A stretch of 64,000 nucleotides of DNA from Cyclobacteriaceae bacterium. GTDB taxonomy: Bacteria > Bacteroidota > Bacteroidia > Cytophagales > Cyclobacteriaceae. This document shows, piece by piece, positions 33,669-42,235 of this stretch. Under the pieces are notes generated by a model that did no database searches, was not told the DNA's origin, and was given only the letters and a program-made list of their open reading frames with translations. The translations under genes were made by a program, and so were the position numbers. Each line of letters opens with the position of its first letter. Positions within the stretch are counted from its first letter, which is position 1. Location: positions 310,001 to 374,000 of the forward strand of contig JANQSI010000001.1 in the NCBI GenBank assembly GCA_028284125.1, written 5' to 3'.

Positions 33669-34820
33669 TTACTGACTCATTTTATTGACCAGATTGACTA
33701 CCTCTTTTTCGATCTTGGGAAGTACACCCGTTCCTCTTGATTGCGTCATAACGATTACGACCAGATCAAGCGCCGGAAAACCATAAGCAGATGTGCCATC
33801 GGTTCCCTGATGCAGAAACACAAAGGGAAGATCATCATCCAATTGGTCTTTGTCATACGCCATACCCCAAAAATGGCCGTAGTAAAGATTTCTGCCATCC
33901 GCTAGCGGGAATATGCCTGGCGGTACTTGTATTTCCAGTCGATTGGAAAATGTCAAGTTGATGGCCTCAGGTGTAAGTAGTTGCTTAGACTTATGCTTTC
34001 CCTCGTTGAAATAAAGTCTTATAAATTTTTCATAATCTTTTACCGTGCTGTAAACACTCTGAGCGCCCATGGCAAAGGAATAATATGGACCATCTTCCGG
34101 TCGCCAAAAAATACTCCAATCTTTTGTTGATCCTCTGTACAACGGGTTGATATCACTCAAAATGGTCTTGTTTTCCCAATCGGCAAAAGTTCGATTCATT
34201 GACAAGGGTTCAATCAATTCTTCCTGATAGAGTGTGGCTAAACTTTTCCCTGAAAGCTGCTCTAGTAAATAGCCTATAATGTCCGAATGAGCATCCGCAT
34301 ATGACCACACGTCTTTGGAAACCGTAGGTCCTTGTTCTGCCCAGTAGTGCACCATTTCAGATAACCCGGAAAGTCGAGTCCAGGATCTCCCCGGCTGTCC
34401 CTGCGTATACCCGGCGCGGTGCAACAGCAATTCCTCTATGGTGATGTCTCTTACTTTCTCAGACTCAAAAAAGTCGAGGTGGTCGGAAATCTTATCGTCC
34501 AATCGGACCAAACCCGATTCAATGAACCGATGCAACACTGCTCCAACCATTGGTTTGGTCATGGATCGAATGTTGTAAACGCTGTTCTTGCGAAGCTTTT
34601 GATCTTGCGCTTGATTGGAGTAGCCCCAAACTTCATGCAGCAATACTTCTTGAGAAGTTGCTATGTAAAGTTCAAGCCCCATGGCTTCTTGCTCTGAAAT
34701 CAATTCAGCTGCCAGAGTTTTAAGACGTTCTAGTTCATTTTTCTGGCCGGAACAATGAACTGAGAAAATAAGGCTCCAAAAAATAATGAGGAAGTTGATA
34801 GATGGCATTTTTTTGTTCAT
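33669..34820 (-). CDS. Beta-lactamase-fold serine hydrolase, exported
   Basis: The 383-residue protein has a signal peptide (about residues 1-23). The serine beta-lactamase/penicillin-binding fold shows in SMTK (Ser86-Lys89) and in the late HQGTDGTSAYG that stands for the KTG-type strand. The middle motif is YADAHSD where YxN is usual, so the third catalytic position is aspartate. This group in Bacteroidota contains esterases and D-amino-acid peptidases more often than true beta-lactamases, so antibiotic resistance should not be inferred. It is convergent with the AraC gene. Confidence 0.85.
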   Translation of the reverse strand: MNKKMPSINFLIIFWSLIFSVHCSGQKNELERLKTLAAELISEQEAMGLELYIATSQEVLLHEVWGYSNQAQDQKLRKNSVYNIRSMTKPMVGAVLHRFIESGLVRLDDKISDHLDFFESEKVRDITIEELLLHRAGYTQGQPGRSWTRLSGLSEMVHYWAEQGPTVSKDVWSYADAHSDIIGYLLEQLSGKSLATLYQEELIEPLSMNRTFADWENKTILSDINPLYRGSTKDWSIFWRPEDGPYYSFAMGAQSVYSTVKDYEKFIRLYFNEGKHKSKQLLTPEAINLTFSNRLEIQVPPGIFPLADGRNLYYGHFWGMAYDKDQLDDDLPFVFLHQGTDGTSAYGFPALDLVVIVMTQSRGTGVLPKIEKEVVNLVNKMSQ

Positions 34821-34906
34821 GTGACTTTATTTTATGGGCACTGGAAACCGCTGATCTGCTTCTCACACATTCTTGAATAAACTCCTAGGATTACTGCCAT
34901 CACTAT

Positions 34907-35112
34907 TCATCCGTAGCAGCTCAGCTTTTTTCCAGATGCCCCCCACGACCAGATGATGTATTTTCCATCTTTGGAAAATACGGGACTAATATCATCCTTG
35001 TGGGATTCCTTATTCCTTGAATTTTTCCAGGTCGTCCCTTCGTTAAATTCGTTTGGTTATCCGATGACCAGGAGGGAATAAAATAGGTAAATAGTGCTAG
35101 TCCTTTTTTCAT
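34907..35112 (-). pseudogene. Remnant of a WD40-like (PD40) beta-propeller protein, frameshifted
   Basis: Two frames of this stretch each look like propeller sequence. One reads LFTYFIPSWSSDNQTNL from an ATG at 35112; the other reads SHKDDISPVFSKDGKYIIWS and then GASGKKLS before a stop at 34907-34909. The blade motif SPVFSKDGKYIIW is typical of TolB/PD40 repeats. A frameshift between them and the lack of an intact frame show that the gene is broken. It lies between two minus-strand genes of unrelated families. Confidence 0.7.
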
Positions 35113-35123
35113 GTAAGTGCTAC

Positions 35124-35891
35124 TTAAATCTTATAAGGTTTGCTGGATTGAATTTCAATACTTAATTCAGGACCTGGCACATAGAACTTAATCAGCTTTC
35201 TTGGAGAATCCTTACTTATCCAAATTTTGTTGTTCGGCATGATGCCATCCGTTTTTAACCAAACGACATCACATTCTACTTCGCCAAGAGCTGTCGAGAT
35301 TCTTTCTTCTCCTTCCAGGTATATTTCTGCACTGGAGATTCCCATTCGTGTTGGCACCAATGCTTTTAAAGCGATCGTGTCTCCAGCCGTAATTGGCAAT
35401 GTCTGTAAGAGCAGGTAAATCTCACTTCGAATAATGTCCATCTGGTAGGTAGAATCCAGTGGGAATACCTGGGTTGCTTCATTTCTATTCAAGGTAAATT
35501 CCCCTTTGACTTGATTGTTTTCATTGTTGAAATCGACGTTCAAGCTTGCATTTGGAGTGCTCATGTCAATCTTCACATTTTTCATGGTGAAACTGGAGGT
35601 ATCAAAAACAAAAGATGCCGTTTCATAGACTGTGCCGTCATCAAATTGCGAAGTGTCCAATGCCATTAGGTGTGTCCCATTAAAAGCTGTAGCATAAACC
35701 ATGGATCCGACTTTCGCCTGGTTGCTATCAAACATGTGGTAGGTGTTCACCACTTCCTGAATGCTATTGAAGTCGATCTCTTTGTTGAGCCACTGCTTGC
35801 TAATCCCCGGAGATTTGCTATCTGATGTTTGGCCGCATGATATCAGAATTGAAAAAAGTACGCTAATGAATAAGTAGTATTTGAATTGCAT
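35124..35891 (-). CDS. Lipoprotein, DUF3108-like
   Basis: The 255-residue protein starts with a lipoprotein signal (FISVLFSILISC, Cys19). The middle is beta-rich; the segment ISTALGEVECDVVWLKTDG and KIWISKDSPRKLIKFYVPG near the C-terminus resembles DUF3108, where a factor of unknown function is read out by changes in substrate conversion. I assign the family only loosely. It lies between the propeller remnant and a small ORF at 35978. Confidence 0.65.
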   Translation of the reverse strand: MQFKYYLFISVLFSILISCGQTSDSKSPGISKQWLNKEIDFNSIQEVVNTYHMFDSNQAKVGSMVYATAFNGTHLMALDTSQFDDGTVYETASFVFDTSSFTMKNVKIDMSTPNASLNVDFNNENNQVKGEFTLNRNEATQVFPLDSTYQMDIIRSEIYLLLQTLPITAGDTIALKALVPTRMGISSAEIYLEGEERISTALGEVECDVVWLKTDGIMPNNKIWISKDSPRKLIKFYVPGPELSIEIQSSKPYKI

Positions 35892-35977
35892 TTGACTAGT
35901 TAGTTTGACTTATTTCAAATGTTAGGTTTATATCGATGTGAGCAGTTCAACTTTATGAATTTGGAACATTTACCTTT

Positions 35978-36202
35978 CTATTCTGCTACTACATCATTTT
36001 CGGCCACCAGGTAACTATCAAAGTTGGAATTATTCGTTCCAAGCGATAACCTAAGAAACTGTTTTCCATCTCGTTTCAACGTCTCCAAAACATCGTCTTC
36101 ATCGAACTCGAACGCTACAGAAGAAAATCTTGAAATCCCTTCAGACTGACTATAACTGTTGTAAGGAATGATCTCAACTCCTATGGTCATTTGATATTTC
36201 AC
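35978..36202 (-). CDS. Small hypothetical protein
   Basis: The 74-residue frame (MKYQMTIGVEIIPYNSYSQS) has the codon character of a real gene but no recognised family. It is mostly acidic (EFDEDDVLETLKRDG). No signal peptide or membrane segment is evident. It is 40 bp downstream of the stop of the exported repeat protein gene on the same strand. It could be a spurious frame; the support is only the intact frame and its position. Confidence 0.4.
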   Translation of the reverse strand: MKYQMTIGVEIIPYNSYSQSEGISRFSSVAFEFDEDDVLETLKRDGKQFLRLSLGTNNSNFDSYLVAENDVVAE

Positions 36203-36241
36203 AGTGGAAATGCTAATATTCGTGCAACCCGCATTTTTACA

Positions 36242-37480
36242 CTAGTTGATCCTTTTCATGTTTGCATCAAACCTCAAAGAATCAATTTCACTGCTGGTGC
36301 TCCCATAGACATACTTCTCGACAGCATAACCCCGCATCGTATTATTAACCAATGAGCCCTCGGGATCAAAGTATGATCGTTCGATCATATTGTAGTCCTT
36401 GTCATATTTGTAAATCGCCTTGGAGATATTTTGTCGTGGCTCTGTAACTTCTTTGTTGTCACAATCAAAGAAGGTTATTTCTGTGTGTTGGTTCACCTCG
36501 TTGTATTCGAATTTTTGCCAGCACACACTTTCACCTATTTGGATTGTTTCACGGTTCTGATCATAAGGTCTGTATGATATCACATTACCTGTTTCATCGA
36601 CTTCTCTCACCGTATAGGCATAACCCCAATTGCTAACCATCAATTCATCTTTCAAATCAAACAGCTCAGTCTTGATTTGCCTCCCGTATTCATCGTAAAA
36701 ATGTCGTCCTCCAGCAGTGCCTGGCAAGTTGCCAACGACTGCTTTTCCTTCGCTATCATATACTTTCCATTGAATGAAATTTCCGTTCTCATCGTACTTC
36801 AATTTATCGGTTGAAACTCCTGTGCTGTTGTTAACCAGTTTACCTTCTGTTCCCAAATTGTCCATCTGGGTCAGGTAGCCATTTTCATCATAGGTAAGTC
36901 TGACCATGTAAAAATCAAATCTTGGTCGAATCATGGCGAGCTCACCATCCACATTGTATCGCTTCTCAATGATCCGACCTTGATCATCTGATTCCCATTC
37001 GTATCTTGATATTCCCCACCGATTGTTCACTTCGTTTCCGGCTTCATCCAAATAAATCAGTGATTTGTGATTGCCTTGATCATCCAATGTATAGACTGAT
37101 TTCCATACACCGTCGACATCTCTAGATTCGTTCTTGAAATTGAAATAGGTAAGCGTTTTCTTATTTGACTCATATTCAAATGAGATCCTGGATACTGTCA
37201 TGAAAAAATTATTCGAGAATCTGTTGGCTACCAGCCTTCCTTCTCTCATTTGTGCGAGTTCCAGTAACTTCCCTTGGTCATCATATTTGAACCTGAAGTG
37301 ATTCTTGTTTTTTGCCCTATTCTCACTCGTTGGATACAACCCGTTGAAAGGTACATACGGAGATTCTCTGAATGGTAAACTGAAGTAATATTCGTATTTA
37401 TAAGTATCGGGTGCCTGGGCATTTATAGCTCCTATTGAAATTATGGCTACCCAAAATTTTACTAGTGCAGAAATTCTCAT
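36242..37480 (-). CDS. Exported protein with YD-type repeats
   Basis: The 412-residue protein has a signal peptide (about residues 1-22, ending AINAQ). The mature part repeats the beta-hairpin motif in which a YD-x-x-G turn is followed by short strands: KYDDQGKLLELAQ, TLDDQGNHKSLIYLDE, ESDDQGRIIEKRYN, TYDENGYLTQMDN, KYDENGNFIQWKV and KYDKDYNMIERSYFDP. This is like the YD repeats of RHS proteins but shorter, with about ten copies. RHS toxin cores are absent. The protein may form a beta shell or fibre on the surface. The 46-bp dyad copy lies 52 bp upstream of its start. Confidence 0.75.
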   Translation of the reverse strand: MRISALVKFWVAIISIGAINAQAPDTYKYEYYFSLPFRESPYVPFNGLYPTSENRAKNKNHFRFKYDDQGKLLELAQMREGRLVANRFSNNFFMTVSRISFEYESNKKTLTYFNFKNESRDVDGVWKSVYTLDDQGNHKSLIYLDEAGNEVNNRWGISRYEWESDDQGRIIEKRYNVDGELAMIRPRFDFYMVRLTYDENGYLTQMDNLGTEGKLVNNSTGVSTDKLKYDENGNFIQWKVYDSEGKAVVGNLPGTAGGRHFYDEYGRQIKTELFDLKDELMVSNWGYAYTVREVDETGNVISYRPYDQNRETIQIGESVCWQKFEYNEVNQHTEITFFDCDNKEVTEPRQNISKAIYKYDKDYNMIERSYFDPEGSLVNNTMRGYAVEKYVYGSTSSEIDSLRFDANMKRIN

Positions 37481-37531
37481 CCTTTTTTTGGACGGAAAGA
37501 TCCATACGGAATTTTGCTTTGGTGTCCGGTT

Positions 37532-37577
37532 TTCAACAATCAGGAGTACAAAATTCCAATTTTGGACAAAAAGGAAA
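37532..37577. repeat. 46-bp repeat with dyad CAAAATT-CC-AATTTTG, copy 2
   Basis: The dyad is at 37549-37564, 69 bp upstream of the minus-strand gene start at 37480. It matches 25875-25920 over 46 bp with about five differences. A GGTGTCCGGT precedes it and also occurs at 38911, but that second site lies within coding sequence and is likely chance. Confidence 0.7.
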
Positions 37578-37635
37578 GATGTTATCTTGAAAAGGTATTA
37601 AAAGCTAAATCGTGCATGTGACTATCTTCTTTGCT

Positions 37636-38400
37636 TTAATTTTTTATGCCTAGCGTCACTTGCCCCTTGTAAACATGTAGTTTTAATGGAACGACTCCAT
37701 TGTTGAGAAAAAAATCATATCCTCCGCTGCTCAAGGTATCGGTCTTGTTGTCACCTTCGAACTGATCATCGATGTTGAGTTTGACTTCTGCATGCGCGTT
37801 AAGTTCTAGCTTAAAGGTATCCGAAGATGCAAAATAAATTTCAACGTCACCTAAAGAACTAATTCGATGCGTTTCTTGTGTTGAGAATTTATCATAATTG
37901 AGCTTCAAATCCCCACCATTGTTACTGATGGAAACTGGGCCAATGGCTCCATCAATAGCAATATCTCCTTTCAAGCGTTGAAGCCTGATCCTGCCCTTCA
38001 TTCCATCTATTTGCCATAGAAAGGAGTTTTCTATTTGATTGCCGAAATCAATACCAAGGTCCACTTGTTTCGGGATTGATATTTCATAAGTTACGTTCGC
38101 TTCCCTATCTCCAAGACCTTGAATTCTATAATCATCATTTCTGTCCTTGCTGAGGATCATGCCTAATCCTGTTGCTCCTCCCTGAAGCAAATAGACATCA
38201 TCTCCTTTTACCTTGATATCAAGAAATTGTGAGTCATTACCAGTTATCTTAACAGCTCCTGGGAGTCCACTAATCTTGATTGAATTAATAGATACATTGT
38301 CTATCCGCCACTTTTCAGTGAAATCGGTAATTTCCTTTTGTCGCTGTGCCAAACTTTGTAGCACTGCACAAGTCATGATTAAGGTTAATATTCTATTCAA
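37636..38400 (-). CDS. DUF4097-like exported protein
   Basis: The 254-residue protein has a signal peptide (RILTLIMTCAVLQSLAQ). The mature part is a ladder of beta strands (INSIKISGLPGAVKITGNDSQ, MKGRIRLQRLKGDIAIDGAIG, GPVSISNNGGDLKLNYDKF) typical of DUF4097/DUF2807 putative auto-transporter adhesins, in which each strand ends at an asparagine or glycine turn. The role is not known. It overlaps the anti-sigma gene by 4 bp and stands last in the sigma/anti-sigma operon, so it is a likely output or sensor of that system. Confidence 0.72.
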   Translation of the reverse strand: MNRILTLIMTCAVLQSLAQRQKEITDFTEKWRIDNVSINSIKISGLPGAVKITGNDSQFLDIKVKGDDVYLLQGGATGLGMILSKDRNDDYRIQGLGDREANVTYEISIPKQVDLGIDFGNQIENSFLWQIDGMKGRIRLQRLKGDIAIDGAIGPVSISNNGGDLKLNYDKFSTQETHRISSLGDVEIYFASSDTFKLELNAHAEVKLNIDDQFEGDNKTDTLSSGGYDFFLNNGVVPLKLHVYKGQVTLGIKN

Positions 38401-39026
38401 GATTCCAAATCGTTTAGATGGTCTCTAACTGCCTTATGTATATTTTGATCCTTTTTTAGATTCATCAAAACCTCTATTCCTTTACGAGATTTCTCCTTAC
38501 TAATGAAGTTTATTAAAGGAATTAGGAGCAATGGACTTTCTTCCACTTGTAACTGTTCACTTAGAAATAATAGCACCCGATCTTGGCTCCTGAATTTATC
38601 AAAAAGCTCCAGCGAAGCTAATTTCAGGTTTATGTCGTCTGTGTTCTCGTATATCTCTATCAACTCGTCTGCAGTGTAAGTTGCATTTTCATTATTGATC
38701 AAGTAGTCAAAAACTTTGAGTTGGTTATCAACGGCCTGATTTGCAGGTAGTGTTTGAATAAGCAAACTTCGCATGTAAGCGTTAGAGATTTGCAGCTGTT
38801 CTATTCTCTTTTGCTGAAGATAACTTGCCAACAAAAAAGCTAACAAGAAGATGGAAATAGAGGCCGCTGCATAATAAATGATCCATTTAACTCGACTAAT
38901 GCTTTTGTTTGGTGTCCGGTACCTTTCTTTCAGATGATCGAATTTCGTATTCATTATTGATCCAGTCTTTTGAAGAGGCATCTCTTCTAACATACGTCCG
39001 ATCTTAAATTCATCCGATTTTTTCAT
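38397..39026 (-). CDS. Probable anti-sigma factor, one transmembrane helix
   Basis: The 209-residue protein has a cytoplasmic N-terminal part (about residues 1-46), one hydrophobic helix (about residues 47-68: WIIYYAAASISIFLLAFLLAS) and a periplasmic helical part that looks HEAT-like (residues about 110-205). This is the usual order of a membrane anti-sigma factor. The N-terminus lacks a clear zinc anti-sigma HCC motif. It is co-transcribed with the ECF sigma gene (4-bp overlap at 39023-39026) and with the DUF4097-like gene downstream (4-bp overlap). Signal input is unknown. Confidence 0.72.
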   Translation of the reverse strand: MKKSDEFKIGRMLEEMPLQKTGSIMNTKFDHLKERYRTPNKSISRVKWIIYYAAASISIFLLAFLLASYLQQKRIEQLQISNAYMRSLLIQTLPANQAVDNQLKVFDYLINNENATYTADELIEIYENTDDINLKLASLELFDKFRSQDRVLLFLSEQLQVEESPLLLIPLINFISKEKSRKGIEVLMNLKKDQNIHKAVRDHLNDLES

Positions 39027-39553
39027 GTCATCATTTCGTTATATATGGAAGTAAGTTTTTTAATGATTCTATGAACCCGTGTTTTCACAACTGATTCACT
39101 CACAGAAAGATGCTGTGAAATCTCAGAATAAGGAAACTGGTGAAATTTGGCCATGAGAATTAGGTCTTGATCTTCAGCGCTTAATTTTTTGAGACTCTTA
39201 TATAGGATTTGGTATTCCTCCTGTTCATATTCATTCGTCTCATCGGTAAAATCAAAATCATCAATATCTACTATTCTTCTTTTTGTATTTCTTCGGAAAT
39301 AATCCGTTAGCGCGTTTCTTGCAATTTGGTAAAACCATGGACGAAAGGGACGAGATGTATCAAAGCCTCGTGCTCCAGAAAAAACTCGCTCAAAAACTTC
39401 GATTGTCATATCTTCAGCATCTTGTGTAATTACTCCTCTATACCTAAAGAAAGAAAAGACCTCATCCTTATACTTGTGGTAAAGAAGGTCTGCTTTCGAA
39501 AAGTCACCATTCCCAAAGCTTCCAATTATTTCCTCATCAATAATTCGAACCAT
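39023..39553 (-). CDS. ECF-type RNA polymerase sigma factor
   Basis: The 176-residue protein has sigma region 2 (YHKYKDEVFSFFRYRG and DAEDMTIEVFERVF then RPWFYQIARNALTDYFRRN) and region 4 (LSAEDQDLILMAKFHQFPYSEISQHLSVSESVVKTRVHRI). There is no region 3, as in ECF factors. It recruits RNA polymerase to a small set of promoters when the anti-sigma factor releases it. The genes run sigma, anti-sigma, DUF4097-like without gaps. No promoter with the sigma's own consensus could be recognised upstream. Confidence 0.93.
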   Translation of the reverse strand: MVRIIDEEIIGSFGNGDFSKADLLYHKYKDEVFSFFRYRGVITQDAEDMTIEVFERVFSGARGFDTSRPFRPWFYQIARNALTDYFRRNTKRRIVDIDDFDFTDETNEYEQEEYQILYKSLKKLSAEDQDLILMAKFHQFPYSEISQHLSVSESVVKTRVHRIIKKLTSIYNEMMT

Positions 39554-39791
39554 TTAATCTGAAGTACGATTGAATTAGAAAAGGTTACTTTCCTTTTGAA
39601 ACTTTTTCTCTTTTACACAACACAATACACAAAGTTCAGAGCTAATCTGATGAAATTTTCCCGAATAGGGATTCATAGCTATTTAACAAATAGCCATGCG
39701 GTTTGCAGCTAAAAATTATACTCACAACATTTCATAATCGCTTCTGCATAACTAATCGTTGATGTATGGTCTTGTCAATAAATAGAGGCCA

Positions 39792-42215
39792 ATGTTTGAA
39801 AGCTATTTGAAGGTTGCCATTAGGAACCTCAAGAAAAACAAGCTGTATTCGGTTGTTAACATCTTAGGGATGACGATCGGGTTTATTTGTTTCATCCTTA
39901 TTTTCTTATACGTAGATCACGAGCTCAGCTATGATAAATACCACTCGAAATCCAAGAACGTTTATCGATTAGCATTAGAAACGGAAGCATCTAAAGGGAC
40001 CCAGAGAAATGCTCAAACGCCGGCATCCTGGTCCAAGTTCTTGAAAGCAAATTTTCCTGAAGTTACCAATGTGGTTCGTTTCAAGCCTCCTCGATCCGTT
40101 TGGTTGGTGGGTTATCCTGATAAGGATACCAAATTTTCAGAGAAGAGATGGACGTTTGCTGATTCTACTGCCTTGGAAATTTTCGACATTCCGCTAACGA
40201 AGGGGAATGAGAAATTTGCGTTGAACAGACCCAACCAGGTGGTCCTCAGCCAATCCATGTCTGAGAAATACTTTCCGGAAGAAGATCCAATAGGAAAAGT
40301 TCTCATACTGGACAATCAATACAGTTTTCAAGTTTCTGGTGTAATGGAAGATCTACCGGCTCATTCACACTTTCATTACGATTTCCTGGCTTCATTTACC
40401 ACGCTTCTGCAGGATACAACCAAGTACTATCGGTTTGATATTGAGAATTCACATTTTCCTTTTGTTTATACCTATTTAGAGCTCAATGGAAATCCAAAAA
40501 ATCTGGAAAACCAATTCCCAGCGTTTGTTGAAAGGTTCGTTCCAGAAAGGTTCAGACCTGAAGGGGTCAAATTGGATCCATTTCTTCAGCCAATCAAAGA
40601 CATTCATTTAGCATCTAACCTGGAAAATGAGATAGAAGCCAACGGAAATCTCGACACGGTTTACATTCTCTTTTTCATCGGCCTTTTCATCCTACTTATC
40701 TCCATTATTAATTTCATCAACCTCTCAACCGCACAGTATGCTAAACGAGTTAAAGAAATAGGTCTTCGTCAGGTAATGGGTGCCCAACGCCAACACTTAA
40801 TTCATCAATTTTTAGCCGAGTCGGTGGTCATCTGCTTAATAGCTCTTATTTGTGCTTTCGTGTTGTCACTGCTTGCTTTACCGGCTTTTAATCAATTAAG
40901 TGAAAAAGCATTTACTTCCTTTCAACTGATCAGCGGTTCCTATCTAATTCTATTCACTGCAATTGCTATAGCCACTGGTTTGTTGGCGGGATTTTATCCG
41001 GCTTTTGTGATCTCTGGCCTCAATACGACTAGCGCCTTGAAAGGAACAACCCAGATTGGTGGGGGTTTGCAAAAGTCTTTCATTAGGAAGTTTTTAATTG
41101 CATTTCAATTCACCATTTCCATTTTCATGATCATCGGTACATTGATCGTTTATCAGCAACTGGATTATGTTCAAAATAAAAATTTGGGAATTGCCAAAGA
41201 TCAAATTCTTGTGGTGTCACTGACGGATCGCATTCCTATAGAAAGGTTTCCAACCTTCAAAAAAGCAATCGAACAAAACCTAAACATTCAAGGAGTTTCA
41301 AGCTCATTCAGTACCCCAGGCGGAGTGGTTTTTGAGTCACAAGCACAAACACGAGAAGCTGCACCAGGCGAAAGCTGGCAAGTGCAAGTCTTTCCTCGTG
41401 GTTACGATTTTGTTTCGACGCTAGGTATGGAATTGCTTTTGGGTAGAGATATTTCAAAAGAATTCCCATCTGATTCAACAGACGCTATTTTAATAAATGA
41501 GGCGGCGATGGAGACGTTCGGATGGACCTTAGAGTCCGTCTTAAACAAGGAATTAAAGATAATCGGAAATGGCCCTGGCAATAATGAATACAAGAAAGTG
41601 ATTGGAGTTGTGAAAGATTTTCACAGCAAGTCTATGCGTGAAAAAATCCCACCAACAGTATTAGCTTACAATGCCACCGCCGGTTTCTCGGCTTTTGTGA
41701 ACATCAAGAGTGATATTGAATCGACTATTCCATGGATCAGGGAAAGATGGGATGAAGTGGTTCCAGGCTATCCATTTAGTTATTCCATGATGAGTCAGGA
41801 TTTTGACGAATTATACTCTGCAGAAACCTCCCTGAAAAACCTATTGAGTTATTTCACATTTCTCACCATTATCATTGCCTGTCTGGGTCTGATCGGACTG
41901 ACTTCATACACGATCCATCAGAAAGTAAAGGAGATTGCGCTACGAAAAGCATTGGGTTCTAGCATAACCGGAATTCTTGTTTTGCTCTCGAAGGATTTTA
42001 TCGTTTTATGTTCTATCGCGTTTTTAATTGGAGCCCCAATTGCGTTTGCAATCAGTAATTGGTGGCTGAACACCTTCACCTATCGAATTGACTTTTCAAT
42101 TCTACCCTTTATGTTGACGCTAGTTTTGATATTGATCATTTCTCTTATCACAATCAGTTTTCAGACAGTGAAAGCAGCTAAAACCAATCCGATCAAAGGG
42201 CTCAGGAGTGAGTAA
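39792..42215 (+). CDS. ABC transporter permease, MacB/FtsX family
   Basis: The 807-residue protein has the MacB-type layout: a helix at about residues 20-42 (VVNILGMTIGFICFILIFLY), a MacB periplasmic domain (about 45-280), a FtsX-type cluster of three helices (about 290-440, with LRQVMGAQRQHLIHQFLAESV), and a second half that repeats this order ending with helices at about 680-800 (VKEIALRKALGSSITGILVLL). Proteins of this type in Bacteroidota often work with a LolD/MacB-like ATPase to export lipoproteins, peptides or macrolides. No ATPase gene is adjacent, so its partner must be coded elsewhere. Confidence 0.9.
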   Translation: MFESYLKVAIRNLKKNKLYSVVNILGMTIGFICFILIFLYVDHELSYDKYHSKSKNVYRLALETEASKGTQRNAQTPASWSKFLKANFPEVTNVVRFKPPRSVWLVGYPDKDTKFSEKRWTFADSTALEIFDIPLTKGNEKFALNRPNQVVLSQSMSEKYFPEEDPIGKVLILDNQYSFQVSGVMEDLPAHSHFHYDFLASFTTLLQDTTKYYRFDIENSHFPFVYTYLELNGNPKNLENQFPAFVERFVPERFRPEGVKLDPFLQPIKDIHLASNLENEIEANGNLDTVYILFFIGLFILLISIINFINLSTAQYAKRVKEIGLRQVMGAQRQHLIHQFLAESVVICLIALICAFVLSLLALPAFNQLSEKAFTSFQLISGSYLILFTAIAIATGLLAGFYPAFVISGLNTTSALKGTTQIGGGLQKSFIRKFLIAFQFTISIFMIIGTLIVYQQLDYVQNKNLGIAKDQILVVSLTDRIPIERFPTFKKAIEQNLNIQGVSSSFSTPGGVVFESQAQTREAAPGESWQVQVFPRGYDFVSTLGMELLLGRDISKEFPSDSTDAILINEAAMETFGWTLESVLNKELKIIGNGPGNNEYKKVIGVVKDFHSKSMREKIPPTVLAYNATAGFSAFVNIKSDIESTIPWIRERWDEVVPGYPFSYSMMSQDFDELYSAETSLKNLLSYFTFLTIIIACLGLIGLTSYTIHQKVKEIALRKALGSSITGILVLLSKDFIVLCSIAFLIGAPIAFAISNWWLNTFTYRIDFSILPFMLTLVLILIISLITISFQTVKAAKTNPIKGLRSE

Positions 42216-42235
42216 AGAAAAATGTCAAGACATTA

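Noticed and set aside
34921-35112. 63-residue minus-strand frame as an intact gene
   Set aside because: Its second half reads in the wrong frame relative to the clear propeller motif, so it is a pseudogene piece and not a gene of its own.
37521-38920. GGTGTCCGGT found twice (37521 and 38911)
   Set aside because: The second site lies in the coding part of the anti-sigma gene; ten matching bases in this distance can be chance.
39563-39791. Promoter of the FtsX/MacB permease
   Set aside because: No TTTG/TAnnTTTG pair with acceptable spacing could be found before the start at 39792.
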